The position numbers were made by a program, and so were the translations under genes. This document shows, piece after piece, positions 45,469-55,843 of a stretch of DNA of 64,000 bases. The notes below the pieces were generated by a model. That model was not told the origin of the DNA and made no database searches. It saw only the letters and a list, made by a program, of their open reading frames with translations. The first letter of the stretch is position 1; the number at the start of each line of letters is the position of its first letter. The DNA is from JBNIDL01 sp050108195 (lineage in GTDB: Bacteria; Pseudomonadota; Gammaproteobacteria; Enterobacterales; Enterobacteriaceae), in the NCBI GenBank assembly GCA_050108195.1, contig JBNIDL010000001.1:124001-188000 (forward strand), read 5' to 3'.

Positions 45469-47190
45469 ATGAAAAAAAAAGTAAACATTTACGCTATTAA
45501 AAAATTAAAAGAAAAATTTTTATTAGAAAATAGTGTAATTAAATATTATGAAAATTATACAGTTATATGGATAAATAAAATAAATATAAAAAAATGTCTA
45601 AAAACACTGAAATTAATAAATAAACCATATAATATGTTATATGACTTATACGGAGTTGACGAAAGGTTTAGAATTAATAAAAAAAATATGCCTAACTCTG
45701 ATTTTACTATAAACTATCATGTTATTTCAATTTTAAGAAATGATGATATTTTATTTAAAGTTCCTCTATTAATGAAAGATTTGTCTTTAAAATCTATTAC
45801 TAGTATTTTTAAAAATTCTAATTGGTATGAAAGAGAAATTTGGGACATGTTTGGAATTAATTTTATCGGTCATCCAAATTTAACAAGAATTATTATGCCT
45901 AAATATTGGAAAGGACATCCATTAAGAAAGGATCATAAACTAAAATTTACAAAATTTGAGTTTAATGAAGAAGAAAATAATCTAATTATAGATAGTTTAA
46001 ATTACAAAATATTCAATAATGATAAGGAAAACATAATATTAAATGTTGGTCCTAACCATCCATCAGTTCATGGAGTATTTAGAATAATATTAAAATTATA
46101 CGGAGAAAAAATATTAGATTGTATACCAGAAATAGGATTTCATCATAGGGGGGTTGAAAAGATAGGAGAAAATAAAACTTGGCATAATTATATTCCATAT
46201 ACAGATAGAGTAGAGTATTTAGGTGGATGTATAAACGAAATGCCTTATGTTATATCTCTAGAAAAATTGGCAAATATTAAAGTTCCAGAAAAAGCAAAAG
46301 TAATAAGAATAATGCTATCAGAACTATTCAGAATAAACAGTCATTTAGTTTATATATCTACTTATATCCAGGATATTGGAGGAATGACTCCTGTATTTTT
46401 AGCTTTTGTTGATAGACAAAAAATATATGATATAATAGAATGCATAACTGGGGCTAGAATGCACCCAGCTTGGTTTAGAATAGGTGGAGTAGCAAAAGAT
46501 TTGCCTAACAATTGGCATAAGCTTTTAAAAAACTTCCTTAAATGGATACCAGAAAGAATAAGTAAATATGTAAATATGTCAGTAAAAAACTCAATTTTAA
46601 AAAGTAGATCTATTGGAGTTGCTTCTTATAATTCCAAAGAGGCAATAGAATGGGGTGTTACTGGTTCATCTTTAAGAGCTACAGGCATTAATTTTGATGT
46701 AAGAAAAAATAGACCATATTCTGGTTATGAAAATTTTGAATTTGATATACCATTAGGAAACGGTACAAGTGATTGTTATAATAGGCTTCTTTTAAAAATA
46801 GAAGAAATTTACCAAAGTATAAAAATATTAAATCAATGTTTAAATAATATGCCTGAAGGGCCATATAAATCTGATGATTCACTTTCCACCCCTCAAGACA
46901 AAAAAAACACTTTAAATAATATAGAAACTTTAATAAATCATTTTTTACAAATGTCTTGGGGACCAGTTATTCCATTTGGCGAATCCTTTCAAATGGTAGA
47001 AGCTACAAAAGGTATAAATAGTTATTATATTATAAGTGATAATAGCACAAAGAGTTATAGAACTAGGATAAGAACTCCAAGCTTCGCTCATTTACAACAA
47101 ATACCTAGTGTAATAAAAGGACATTTTATATCTGATTTAATTACATATCTTGGAAGTATTGATTTCGTTATGTCTGATGTAGATCGTTAA
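45469..47190 (+). CDS. nuoC: NADH-quinone oxidoreductase fused subunit C/D
   Basis: One polypeptide covers the 30-kDa (C, about residues 1-185) and 49-kDa (D, about residues 195-573) subunits, as in Enterobacterales. I start at the ATG at 45469 (573 residues). A TTG at 45448 would add seven residues with no family match. C-part landmarks are WYEREIWDMFGI and HPLRKDH. D-part landmarks are LGPNHPSVHG-type (VGPNHPSVHGVFR), IGFHHRGVEKI, RINSHL and the C-terminal GSIDFVMSDVDR. The D part forms much of the quinone pocket with NuoB. Confidence 0.98.
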   Translation: MKKKVNIYAIKKLKEKFLLENSVIKYYENYTVIWINKINIKKCLKTLKLINKPYNMLYDLYGVDERFRINKKNMPNSDFTINYHVISILRNDDILFKVPLLMKDLSLKSITSIFKNSNWYEREIWDMFGINFIGHPNLTRIIMPKYWKGHPLRKDHKLKFTKFEFNEEENNLIIDSLNYKIFNNDKENIILNVGPNHPSVHGVFRIILKLYGEKILDCIPEIGFHHRGVEKIGENKTWHNYIPYTDRVEYLGGCINEMPYVISLEKLANIKVPEKAKVIRIMLSELFRINSHLVYISTYIQDIGGMTPVFLAFVDRQKIYDIIECITGARMHPAWFRIGGVAKDLPNNWHKLLKNFLKWIPERISKYVNMSVKNSILKSRSIGVASYNSKEAIEWGVTGSSLRATGINFDVRKNRPYSGYENFEFDIPLGNGTSDCYNRLLLKIEEIYQSIKILNQCLNNMPEGPYKSDDSLSTPQDKKNTLNNIETLINHFLQMSWGPVIPFGESFQMVEATKGINSYYIISDNSTKSYRTRIRTPSFAHLQQIPSVIKGHFISDLITYLGSIDFVMSDVDR

Positions 47191-47238
47191 AAAATTGTTT
47201 ATTTATCAAAAAATTAAAATATAAAATCTTAAAAAATT

Positions 47239-47706
47239 ATGTTAAACGAATATGAAGTAAATAAAATTGAAAAAATATTAAAAAATTACGAAAATAAAAA
47301 TTCAGCAATTATAGAAGTTATGAAAATAGTTCAAAAAAATAGAGGAGGATGGATATCAAATAAATCAATGGAAGATATATCTAAATTTTTAAAGATTGAT
47401 TTAGATTATCTGGAAGAAATTGCTACTTTTTATAGCCAAATTTTTAGAAAACCAGTAGGTAAATATATAATTAAATTTTGTGACGGTATAGTATGTTATA
47501 TAAATGGTTATAAAGAAATAAAGAAAATAATAGAAAGTATGATTAAAATAAAATCTGGAGATACAACTAAAGATAAAAAATTTACTCTTCTTCCAATATC
47601 CTGTTTAGGAAATTGTGATAAAAGTCCTACTATTTTAATAAATGAAAAATTATATTCTAATTTAAATAAAATTAATGTTAGTTTAATATTAAAAAAATAT
47701 ATATGA
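47239..47706 (+). CDS. nuoE: NADH-quinone oxidoreductase subunit E
   Basis: Part of the NADH-oxidising tip; carries [2Fe-2S] cluster N1a. The 155 residues (166 in E. coli) include two Cys in KFCDGIVCYINGY and two in PISCLGNCDKSP, so all four ligands are kept, though the first pair's surroundings differ from E. coli. The TGA stop overlaps nuoF as ATGA. Confidence 0.96.
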   Translation: MLNEYEVNKIEKILKNYENKNSAIIEVMKIVQKNRGGWISNKSMEDISKFLKIDLDYLEEIATFYSQIFRKPVGKYIIKFCDGIVCYINGYKEIKKIIESMIKIKSGDTTKDKKFTLLPISCLGNCDKSPTILINEKLYSNLNKINVSLILKKYI

Positions 47707-48986
47707 AGTTTTTAAAAAAAAATGAATTTACTCATCCAATAACTTGGATGATAAAAAATAAAAATTGCACTATTGATATAAAGAGTTATAAAAAAAATAA
47801 TGGATATGAAACTTTTAGAAAATCTATTAACAAGTATTCTTCAATAGATATTATAAAGATAATAGAAAACTCTAAATTAAGAGGAAGAGGTGGCGCTGGA
47901 TTTTTTACAGGAATAAAGTGGAAATTAGTAAAAGAAAGTACCAAATCTAATAAAAAGTGTTACCTAATATGTAATGCAGACGAAATGGAGCCAGGTTCCT
48001 ACAAAGATAGGTTTTTAATAGAAAAAAATCCACATCTGTTAATAGAAGGAATTTTAATAACAGCTTATGCTTTAAAATCAAAAATAGGTTATATTTTTAT
48101 AAGGAACGAGTATTTTTACGCAGAGAAATGTTTAAAAAAAGCTATAATTGAAGCTAAAAATAATAATTTATTAGGAAAAAATATTTTAAACACAAATTTT
48201 GAGTTTAATTTATTTATACATACAGGTGCTGGAAGATATATATGTGGTGAAGAAACTGCTTTAATAAACTGTTTGGAAGGTAAAAGAGCTAATCCAAGAT
48301 TAAAACCTCCATTTCCTACATCAGTAGGCTTTTTAGGAAAACCTACTTGCGTAAATAACGTAGAAACTTTATGCAACGTTCCAGTGGTATTAAAACTAGG
48401 ATCAAAAGCTTATAGAAATATATCAATTAAAAAAAGTAAAGATGCTGGTACCAAATTAATGGGTGTTTCTGGAAGAGTTAAAAATCCAGGAATATGGGAA
48501 GTTCCTTTCGGAACAACTATAAGAGAACTTTTAGAAAAATATGCTAAAGGTATGGAAAAAGGTTATAATTTAAAAGCTATACAACCAGGTGGAGGAAGTA
48601 CTGGTTTTTTACTGCCTAGACATTTAGATACTCCTATGGACTTCGAAAATATAAGCAAAGTTGGCAGCAGATTAGGCACAGCAACTATTACAATAATAGA
48701 TAAAAATATTAGTATGATATCTGTTTTAAAAAATTTAGAAACGTTTTTCTCAAGAGAGTCATGCGGATGGTGCTCTCCATGCAGAGAAGGTCTTTCATGG
48801 TCTGTAAATATATTAAAGGATTTAGAAAATAAAATTGGGTCTAAAGAAGATATAAAAATTTTGAGAAATATATGTAATTTAGCAAATAATTTCTCTTTTT
48901 GTGCGCATGCTATTGGTGCTGTAAGTCCTTTAATAAGTGCTTTAGACAATTTTGAAGAAGATTTTGAAAAATGTATTAAATTTTAA
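47703..48986 (+). CDS. nuoF: NADH-quinone oxidoreductase subunit F
   Basis: Binds NADH and FMN and carries [4Fe-4S] cluster N3. The 427 residues (445 in E. coli) show RGRGGAGFFTGIKW (NADH/FMN glycine loop), CNADEMEPGSYKDR, and ESCGWCSPCREG with the later Cys in NFSFCAHAIGA, giving the four N3 ligands. It starts inside the nuoE stop (4-base overlap), which suggests coupled synthesis of the E/F pair. Confidence 0.98.
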   Translation: MKFLKKNEFTHPITWMIKNKNCTIDIKSYKKNNGYETFRKSINKYSSIDIIKIIENSKLRGRGGAGFFTGIKWKLVKESTKSNKKCYLICNADEMEPGSYKDRFLIEKNPHLLIEGILITAYALKSKIGYIFIRNEYFYAEKCLKKAIIEAKNNNLLGKNILNTNFEFNLFIHTGAGRYICGEETALINCLEGKRANPRLKPPFPTSVGFLGKPTCVNNVETLCNVPVVLKLGSKAYRNISIKKSKDAGTKLMGVSGRVKNPGIWEVPFGTTIRELLEKYAKGMEKGYNLKAIQPGGGSTGFLLPRHLDTPMDFENISKVGSRLGTATITIIDKNISMISVLKNLETFFSRESCGWCSPCREGLSWSVNILKDLENKIGSKEDIKILRNICNLANNFSFCAHAIGAVSPLISALDNFEEDFEKCIKF

Positions 48987-49001
48987 TATTTAAATATAAA
49001 T

Positions 49002-51725
49002 ATGATAGATATTTTTATAAATAAAAAAAAATATAAAACTTTATCAAACTATAATATATTGAAAGCTTGTTTATCTTTAGGATTCAATATTCCGTATTTT
49101 TGTTGGCATCCTTCAATAGGAAGTGTAGGATCGTGCAGACAATGTATAGTTAAAATATATAAAAATTTTGATGATAAATTAGGTAAATTTGTTATATCTT
49201 GTATTACTCCTTTAAAAAAAAATTTAATAATTTCAACTGTTGAAAAATGTATATTGAAGAATAGAAAAAATATATCAGAACTTATTATGTTAAATCATCC
49301 ACATGACTGCCCTATTTGTGTAGAAGCAGGGAACTGTCATCTACAAGATATGATAGTAATGAACAAACTTAATAAAAGAAGATATAAATATGAAAAAAAA
49401 GTTTATACTAGTCAATATTTGGGTCCTTTTATAACACACAACATAAACAGATGCATAAAATGTTATCGTTGTATTAGATATTATAAAAATTATAGTGGAG
49501 GTAAGGATTTTGGAGTGTATTCCAGTTCAAATGAAGTTTATTTTGGCAGATATAAGGATGGTAAGTTAGAAAATGAATTTTCCGGAAATTTAGTAGAAAT
49601 TTGTCCTACCGGTGTATTTAGTGATAAATTACATGAAAAAAATTTTTATAGAAAATGGGATTTAAGTTTTTCTTCAAGTATATGTCATTCTTGTTGTATA
49701 GGTTGTAATGTTATTTTAGGATGTAAATTTAATAAAATAAGTAGAGTAGATAATAGATACAATAAATATATAAACAAATATTTTATATGTGATTTAGGAC
49801 GATTTGGAAATGAGCACTTAAATAAAATAAGTAGACCAAAATATCCAATTTTTAATAAAAAAAAAAAATGGAAAAAATTAAATTTAAACGAAACCTTGAT
49901 AGAAATTAATAAAATATTTAAATCGTCAAAATCAGTAATAGGTATAGGATCAGATAGAGCTAGTTTGGAAAGTAATTATTCATTAATAAAATTAGTAGGG
50001 AAGAATAATTTTTATAACGGTATATCATCCGAAGAAAATTTATGTTTAAATAGAATTTTAAAAATAATAAAATTTGGAAATATTAAGATACCATCGATTA
50101 ATGAAATAAAAAATTATGATTCTATATTGATAATAGGAGAAGATATAATACAGACAAGTCCAATAATTGGTTTATATGTAAGACGTTTAGCTTCAAAAAA
50201 GAAGGAAAAAATTGCTAAAATTAAATATAATATAGAAAGTTGGGATTCTTTAGCTATTGAAAATACAGGGCAAAACATAATTTATCCTATTTTAATAATA
50301 AATAATAAATCAACAAAATTAGATGAAATATCTTATTGTAAATACAATTCTTGTATTAACGATCAAATAATCTTATGTTCTAAAATATTAGATAACTTAA
50401 AAAAAAGAAAATATAAGAAATGTTTTAATAAAGAAATTTTAAAAAAATCTGAAATTTTTTCAGAAATTTTAAAGAATTCAAAAAAACCTTTAATAATATC
50501 AGGAATAAGTAATAGAAATTTGTGTATAATTGAATTGTCTTTTAGAATTGCAATATCTTTAAAAAAAATGAATAAAGATGTTGGTATAATATATACTTTA
50601 CCTAGTGTTAATAGTATGGGACTTTCTATAATAAACAAAAAAAATTTAGTTGAAATTTTAAAAAAAAAAAAAAAAATAGATTGTGCGATTATTTTAGAAA
50701 ATAATTTATATCAACATTATTCTAATGAAACGATTATTAAAATTTTTAACAAAATAAAAAACATAATAATTTTAGATAATCATATAAGTAAAATGAAATA
50801 TGTATCAAAATTATTTATTCCTTCTACTAACTTTATGGAAAGTGATGGAACAGTTATAAATTATGAAGGTAGAGCTCAAAGATTTTTTAAAAATTATGAT
50901 TTACATAAATATAATAAAAATTTTTTAATTTTCGAAAGTTGGAAATGGATAAATTTTATAAAAAATTTTATAAAAAAAAATATTATTAAGGGAACTTGTA
51001 TAAGAGAAGTTATTAAAAAATTTTTGGAAGATTTTAAAGAATTTAAAAAAATTTTGAATTTATTTCATGAAAGTAACTTTAAAAAATTTATAAAAAAAAA
51101 AATTTGTAACGGTAAGATTTGTAATATTTGTAATTTAAATTTAGAAAAAAATTATGTTAATAATATTTTTTACTCATCTAAAATAAAATCTAAGAATTTT
51201 AAGTTTTATGATAAAAATATTTCTTATTTATGGTATCCTGAATTTAATTCATCTAATGCTTGGATTAAATATAAAAATAAAATAGGTAATGACTTGAATT
51301 TTGGTAGCCCAGGTGTAAAAATAATAGATAATTTTTGTTCTAATAAAAATAACTTTTATAAAATTAAATATAATAATATTAACGAAAATTCAAAAGAAAT
51401 AAGTTGGTATATTTCTCCTCATTGGGAAATGTTCGGTATTAACTATATATCTAATTATTCAAGAATATTAAATAAATGTTTAAAAATAAATTATGTCAGA
51501 ATAAATACTATTTTAAAAAAAATTTTAAAATTAAAAAATTATAAAAATGTTTATTTTAATTTTAAACGTTTAGGTCTAAATTTTAATATACCAGTTATAT
51601 TTGATAAAAATATTAAAATAGGTCAAATAGTTGTTCCTTTTACTGGGAAAAATTTAATTCCCAAGGAATATGTATGGATGAAAATAAATAATATTAAGGA
51701 TTTTTTTATATACAAAAAATTATGA
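49002..51725 (+). CDS. nuoG: NADH-quinone oxidoreductase subunit G
   Basis: Large Fe-S subunit of the peripheral arm, with 907 residues (908 in E. coli). The N-terminal [2Fe-2S] ligands are in FCWHPSIGSVGSCRQC and SCITP. HPHDCPICVEAGNCHLQD and INRCIKCYRCIRYY with EICPTG hold N4 and N5. SICHSCCIGCNVILG and FICDLGRFG hold the extra cluster N7. The C-terminal half is very Lys/Asn-rich but uninterrupted. A run of 17 adenines at 50660-50676 encodes five Lys. The TGA stop forms ATGA with nuoH. Confidence 0.97.
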   Translation: MIDIFINKKKYKTLSNYNILKACLSLGFNIPYFCWHPSIGSVGSCRQCIVKIYKNFDDKLGKFVISCITPLKKNLIISTVEKCILKNRKNISELIMLNHPHDCPICVEAGNCHLQDMIVMNKLNKRRYKYEKKVYTSQYLGPFITHNINRCIKCYRCIRYYKNYSGGKDFGVYSSSNEVYFGRYKDGKLENEFSGNLVEICPTGVFSDKLHEKNFYRKWDLSFSSSICHSCCIGCNVILGCKFNKISRVDNRYNKYINKYFICDLGRFGNEHLNKISRPKYPIFNKKKKWKKLNLNETLIEINKIFKSSKSVIGIGSDRASLESNYSLIKLVGKNNFYNGISSEENLCLNRILKIIKFGNIKIPSINEIKNYDSILIIGEDIIQTSPIIGLYVRRLASKKKEKIAKIKYNIESWDSLAIENTGQNIIYPILIINNKSTKLDEISYCKYNSCINDQIILCSKILDNLKKRKYKKCFNKEILKKSEIFSEILKNSKKPLIISGISNRNLCIIELSFRIAISLKKMNKDVGIIYTLPSVNSMGLSIINKKNLVEILKKKKKIDCAIILENNLYQHYSNETIIKIFNKIKNIIILDNHISKMKYVSKLFIPSTNFMESDGTVINYEGRAQRFFKNYDLHKYNKNFLIFESWKWINFIKNFIKKNIIKGTCIREVIKKFLEDFKEFKKILNLFHESNFKKFIKKKICNGKICNICNLNLEKNYVNNIFYSSKIKSKNFKFYDKNISYLWYPEFNSSNAWIKYKNKIGNDLNFGSPGVKIIDNFCSNKNNFYKIKYNNINENSKEISWYISPHWEMFGINYISNYSRILNKCLKINYVRINTILKKILKLKNYKNVYFNFKRLGLNFNIPVIFDKNIKIGQIVVPFTGKNLIPKEYVWMKINNIKDFFIYKKL
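50660..50676 (+). repeat. 17-base adenine homopolymer inside nuoG
   Basis: Seventeen consecutive A lie in frame inside nuoG, covering the third base of a Leu codon, five Lys codons and the first base of an Ile codon. It is the longest run I noticed in the window. Shorter ones are in the aldo/keto reductase gene (14) and in rlmN and nadK (13 each). Confidence 0.95.
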
Positions 51726-52684
51726 TTTTTTTAGAAAATTTTTTAAATTTATTTTTTAAAATATTTGTAGTATTTTTTTCAGTTATAATTATATCATCAT
51801 ATATAAGTTTGTTTGAAAGAAAACTTTTAGCTTATTTTCAAAATAGACATGGTCCTAACGAAGTAGGATGGCACGGTATATTACAAGTTTTTGCTGATTT
51901 TATAAAAGTAGCTTTTAAGGAAAATTGGACACCTAGATTTTCTTATAAATTTGCATTTAATTTAGCACCTGTTTTGGGTTTTATTATTCCTTTGCTAGGT
52001 TTTATTTTCATACCTTTTGATTCAAATAATTTTATTTTAAGTACTAATCTAGATTTGCTTTTTTTTTTAGTTTTTTCTGTTTTAAATGTTTATTCAATAG
52101 TTTTAGCAGGTTGGTCAAGCAATAATAATTACTCATTATTAGGGGTAATTAGATCTATTTTAATATTTATAAGTTATGAAGTATTTATTGGTTTATCTTT
52201 AATGGGAATAATTATACAATGTTCCACATTTAATATATTAAAAATTATAGAATTTCAGAAAAGAACATGGAACGTTTTTCCTCAATTTTTGAGTTTTGTA
52301 AATTTTTTAATAGCTAGTATAGCTAGTTGTCATAGACATCCATTCGATTTACCTGAAGCAGAACAAGAAATATCTGATGGATATAGAATAGAATATTCAG
52401 GTTTGAAATTTAGTTTGTTTTTTATTGGAGAATATATTAATATTTTATTACATTCCATAATGATATCTATTCTTTTTTTTGGAGGTTGGAATGGTCCTTT
52501 TTTTAGTTCTTTTATTTTTTTTATATTAAAAACATTTATATTTATATTTTGTTTTATATTAATAAGGGCGTCTTTACCTAGACCTAAATATATTCAAATA
52601 TTAAAATTAGGCTGGATTATTTGTTTACCTTTGTCCTTATTTAATATAATTTTAAACATGTTAGCAAAGTTGTACTTTTTATAA
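51722..52684 (+). CDS. nuoH: NADH-quinone oxidoreductase subunit H
   Basis: Membrane subunit linking the peripheral arm and pumps and closing the quinone chamber. The 320 residues (325 in E. coli) contain about eight hydrophobic helices. FERKLLAYFQNRHGPNEVGW, AGWSSNNNYSLLG, CHRHPFDLPEAEQE (acidic quinone-site loop) and LIRASLPRPKY are all conserved. The start overlaps the nuoG stop by 4 bases. Confidence 0.98.
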   Translation: MIFLENFLNLFFKIFVVFFSVIIISSYISLFERKLLAYFQNRHGPNEVGWHGILQVFADFIKVAFKENWTPRFSYKFAFNLAPVLGFIIPLLGFIFIPFDSNNFILSTNLDLLFFLVFSVLNVYSIVLAGWSSNNNYSLLGVIRSILIFISYEVFIGLSLMGIIIQCSTFNILKIIEFQKRTWNVFPQFLSFVNFLIASIASCHRHPFDLPEAEQEISDGYRIEYSGLKFSLFFIGEYINILLHSIMISILFFGGWNGPFFSSFIFFILKTFIFIFCFILIRASLPRPKYIQILKLGWIICLPLSLFNIILNMLAKLYFL

Positions 52685-52693
52685 GAGAATTTT

Positions 52694-53212
52694 ATGATAA
52701 ATAGTTTTTTGGAGAATTTATTTTCTATAGCAAAAAGCATTATAATAGTTTTTGCTCAATTGTTTAAAAAAAAAGAAACTTATATATATCCAAAGAAAAA
52801 AGTTAAGCTTTCTTATAGATTTAGAGGAAAAATAGTTTTAACTAAAAATAAAGATGGTACTGAACGTTGCGTAGCTTGTGGATTATGTTCTTCTGTATGT
52901 CCAGTAAAATGTATATATTTAGAAAAAGGTCTTACAAAAAATAAAAAATGGTTCGCAAAAATTTTTCGTATAAATTTTTCACGTTGTATTTTTTGTGGAT
53001 TTTGTGAAGAAGCATGCCCTACTATGTCAATTCAGTTAACTCCTGATTTTGAAATGTGTGAATATAAAAAAGTTAAATTAATTTACGAAAAAGATGACTT
53101 ATTAGTAGAAGATTGTGGAAAAAATAAGAAATATAATTTTTATAATTTAACAGGAAATTATAAAAGTAATAATTTGAAAAAATGTGTAAATAGAAAAAAA
53201 ATATTACCTTAA
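52694..53212 (+). CDS. nuoI: NADH-quinone oxidoreductase subunit I
   Basis: Carries two [4Fe-4S] clusters, N6a and N6b, that pass electrons to N2. In 172 residues (180 in E. coli) the two ferredoxin motifs are CVACGLCSSVCP and CIFCGFCEEACP, each followed by a distant partner segment. It lies 9 bases after nuoH and 5 before nuoJ. Confidence 0.98.
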   Translation: MINSFLENLFSIAKSIIIVFAQLFKKKETYIYPKKKVKLSYRFRGKIVLTKNKDGTERCVACGLCSSVCPVKCIYLEKGLTKNKKWFAKIFRINFSRCIFCGFCEEACPTMSIQLTPDFEMCEYKKVKLIYEKDDLLVEDCGKNKKYNFYNLTGNYKSNNLKKCVNRKKILP

Positions 53213-53217
53213 AAAAA

Positions 53218-53682
53218 ATGTTTAATATAATATTAATATTTGTTATATACTTTATTTCTTTTTTAATTACTCAAAATAATATATCTAAATTTTCTCTTTA
53301 TCTACTGTTATTTTTTTTATTTATTTCTTTAAGCTTATTTTTCTATAAATTATACTTGTTAAGTTTAATAACATTGTTAGTTTATTCTGGATCATGTTTG
53401 ATTCTTTTCGCTTTTTCTATTATGTTAATTAAAATAAATGATTCAGAAAAAAAAAATTTTTTTAAAAAAAATTTTTATTTTCTAATTGGTATTCTGTTAA
53501 ATTTTTTTTTAAAAAAAAAATTATTTTTTAAAAATTTTAGATTTTTTACAACTAATAAAGTAAATTTAGAAAAAAATTTATCAAAAATTATATTATTAAA
53601 AAATTTATTTTTTTTAGAATTAATATCTTTAGTACTGGTTTTAGGTTTTATTATTATAATAAATTTAAAAATAAGAAAATAA
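53218..53682 (+). CDS. nuoJ: NADH-quinone oxidoreductase subunit J
   Basis: Membrane subunit with about five hydrophobic helices and 154 residues (184 in E. coli). Helix 3 reads LVYSGSCLILFAFSIMLIKI, aligned with the conserved VYAGAIMVLFVFVVMML of E. coli. FFLELISLVLVLG near the end matches the last conserved helix. It is the most diverged Nuo protein here; the Glu that starts helix 3 in E. coli is Thr. Position between nuoI and nuoK supports the call. Confidence 0.88.
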   Translation: MFNIILIFVIYFISFLITQNNISKFSLYLLLFFLFISLSLFFYKLYLLSLITLLVYSGSCLILFAFSIMLIKINDSEKKNFFKKNFYFLIGILLNFFLKKKLFFKNFRFFTTNKVNLEKNLSKIILLKNLFFLELISLVLVLGFIIIINLKIRK

Positions 53683-53694
53683 TTAGATATTAGC

Positions 53695-53997
53695 ATGACT
53701 ATACTTTTTTCAGATGTGTTGTGTTTATTTGTGACTTTATTTGTTTTATTATGGATAAATATTATTTTTTGTAAAAATTTATTTATTTTTTTTTTAAATT
53801 TAGAAATCTTTTTTGGAATTCTGTCTTTTATGTTTGCTATATCAAATTACTATCTAAATTTAACAGATGGATTTTTAATGTATTTTGCAATAATTTCTTG
53901 TACTTCTGTTGAGACTGCTATAGTTACTATAATTTTGTTATTAATAAAAAACAAATATAAAAATATAAAATTGAACAAAATAATTAAAAAATGCTAA
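53695..53997 (+). CDS. nuoK: NADH-quinone oxidoreductase subunit K
   Basis: Small three-helix membrane subunit of the proton path, 100 residues as in E. coli. The two essential membrane Glu are present, one in FLNLEIFFGI (about residue 37) and one in SCTSVETAIV (about residue 73). Its last codons overlap nuoL by 7 bases. Confidence 0.93.
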   Translation: MTILFSDVLCLFVTLFVLLWINIIFCKNLFIFFLNLEIFFGILSFMFAISNYYLNLTDGFLMYFAIISCTSVETAIVTIILLLIKNKYKNIKLNKIIKKC

Positions 53998-55814
53998 AAA
54001 ACTTGTTATTTATTATTGTTTTCACACCTTTTTCTTTATTTATTTTATTTACATTTTTTTGTAAAAAAATTTCAAAAGAAATAACAAAAAATGTAGTTAT
54101 ATTTTTTTCTATTTTAGAATTTTTATTAATTCTAAAAATTTTTCATTTATATCGTAATTTTTTCTTAAATTATAATAGATCAGTAATAAATATAAGTTAT
54201 AAATTTATAGATATAAACAATTTTAATTTTAATTTAATATTTGTTTTAGATTTTTATTCAATATTAATGTTATTAGTTACTTCTAGTATATTCTTTGTTA
54301 TATGCTTATATGCTACATGGTATATGTATGAAGACAAAGAATATACAAAATTTTTTTCATATTTTTACTTATTTATTTTTAGTGTCCTTTCTTTTATACT
54401 ATCCGGAAATTTTATATTAAGTTATTATTTTTGGGAATTAATTAGTTTTTGTAGTTATTTCCTTATAGGTTTTTATAAAAGTTCTTTTAACAATGGATTT
54501 AACTCTTCTAAATCATTAATTATAACAAGATTAGGCGACGTTTTTTTTATAATAGGTGTATTTTATTTATCTGCAAATTTAAAAACATTTAATATCCTTG
54601 ATATAATTAATAATTTATACTTTTTATATGAAAAAAATTGTTTTTTAATAAAACTATCTATTATATTTATATTATTTGGTATTTTAAGCAAGTGTTCACA
54701 ATTTCCTTTTATTTGGTTGAATAAAGCAATGTCTGGGCCAGTGCCAGCTTCAGCTTTAATACATTCATCAACAATGGTTATGTCTGGAATTTACGTATTA
54801 ATAAGAATAAAAAATTTGTTTACACTTTATAATATTAACAATTTTTTAATGTTATTATCAGTATTTACTATAATTATTTCTAGTTTTTTATCTTTAACTA
54901 AAGATAACATAAAAAAAATTTTAGCTTACTCGACAATAAGTCAAGTTGGATACATGTTTTTTTTAATTGGAATAAAAGAGTACAATTTAGCACTTATGTA
55001 TCAAATATTGCATTCTTTTACAAAAAGTTTATTATTTTTATCTTCTGGAGTAATTATAATCAACTCTAAAAATAACAATAATTTATATAAGTTAGATAAT
55101 TTATTAAATAAATTTCCTATAATTTATTTTTACTTTATTATGTCAGGATTATCATTGACTGGATTTCCTATAATAACTTCTGGCTTTTATGTAAAAGAAA
55201 TAATTTTAGTAAAATTGATAAAAGTAAATAGTGTTTTATTTTTATTAGTTAATTTTATATTTTTATTAACCAATATTTATTTTTATAGAACAATTATAAT
55301 TTTATTAAATAAAAAAGTGAAGAATAAGGAAAAAAGAATATACAAATTAAATAAATGTAGCAAAATTTCATTATTTTTTTTATTAGTTTTAACAACTTCT
55401 TTAGGCTATACGTTAATTTTAAAAATATTTAATTTATTTAACAATTTTATTATCAAAAAAAATAATTATTTAAATAAATATTTCATAATAAATTCATTAA
55501 TATTTCATATAACATCATTAATTTTAAGTAAATTCTTTTTTCTTAACAGTAAAAGTTTAATTTTTTTTAAAATAAAAAAATATATTTCAAAAATTGAAAT
55601 ATTTTGTATACATAATTTTTTAATTAACATTTATTCATTGGTTTATAATTTATTAAAGTTTAATTTATTTAAAAAAATTATAAATATTTTTAATTGTTAT
55701 AATATCTTTGCATATTTTTATGATTTTTGTTTATTTAAAAAATTTAACAATTACTTAATATGGATCACTTTAGGAATATTTTTTATAATTTCTTTTTATT
55801 TTTATACGATTTAA
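53991..55814 (+). CDS. nuoL: NADH-quinone oxidoreductase subunit L
   Basis: Antiporter-like distal proton pump with the long lateral helix. It has 607 residues (613 in E. coli) and about 14-16 hydrophobic segments. The key Glu is in YYFWELISFCSYFLIG. RLGDVFFIIG, MSGPVPASALIHSSTMVMSG and YSTISQVGYMFF are well conserved. The C-terminal lateral-helix region is Phe/Asn/Lys-rich but complete in length. Confidence 0.98.
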   Translation: MLKNLLFIIVFTPFSLFILFTFFCKKISKEITKNVVIFFSILEFLLILKIFHLYRNFFLNYNRSVINISYKFIDINNFNFNLIFVLDFYSILMLLVTSSIFFVICLYATWYMYEDKEYTKFFSYFYLFIFSVLSFILSGNFILSYYFWELISFCSYFLIGFYKSSFNNGFNSSKSLIITRLGDVFFIIGVFYLSANLKTFNILDIINNLYFLYEKNCFLIKLSIIFILFGILSKCSQFPFIWLNKAMSGPVPASALIHSSTMVMSGIYVLIRIKNLFTLYNINNFLMLLSVFTIIISSFLSLTKDNIKKILAYSTISQVGYMFFLIGIKEYNLALMYQILHSFTKSLLFLSSGVIIINSKNNNNLYKLDNLLNKFPIIYFYFIMSGLSLTGFPIITSGFYVKEIILVKLIKVNSVLFLLVNFIFLLTNIYFYRTIIILLNKKVKNKEKRIYKLNKCSKISLFFLLVLTTSLGYTLILKIFNLFNNFIIKKNNYLNKYFIINSLIFHITSLILSKFFFLNSKSLIFFKIKKYISKIEIFCIHNFLINIYSLVYNLLKFNLFKKIINIFNCYNIFAYFYDFCLFKKFNNYLIWITLGIFFIISFYFYTI

Positions 55815-55843
55815 TATTTTTTTATCAGATTTAATAAATTTTT

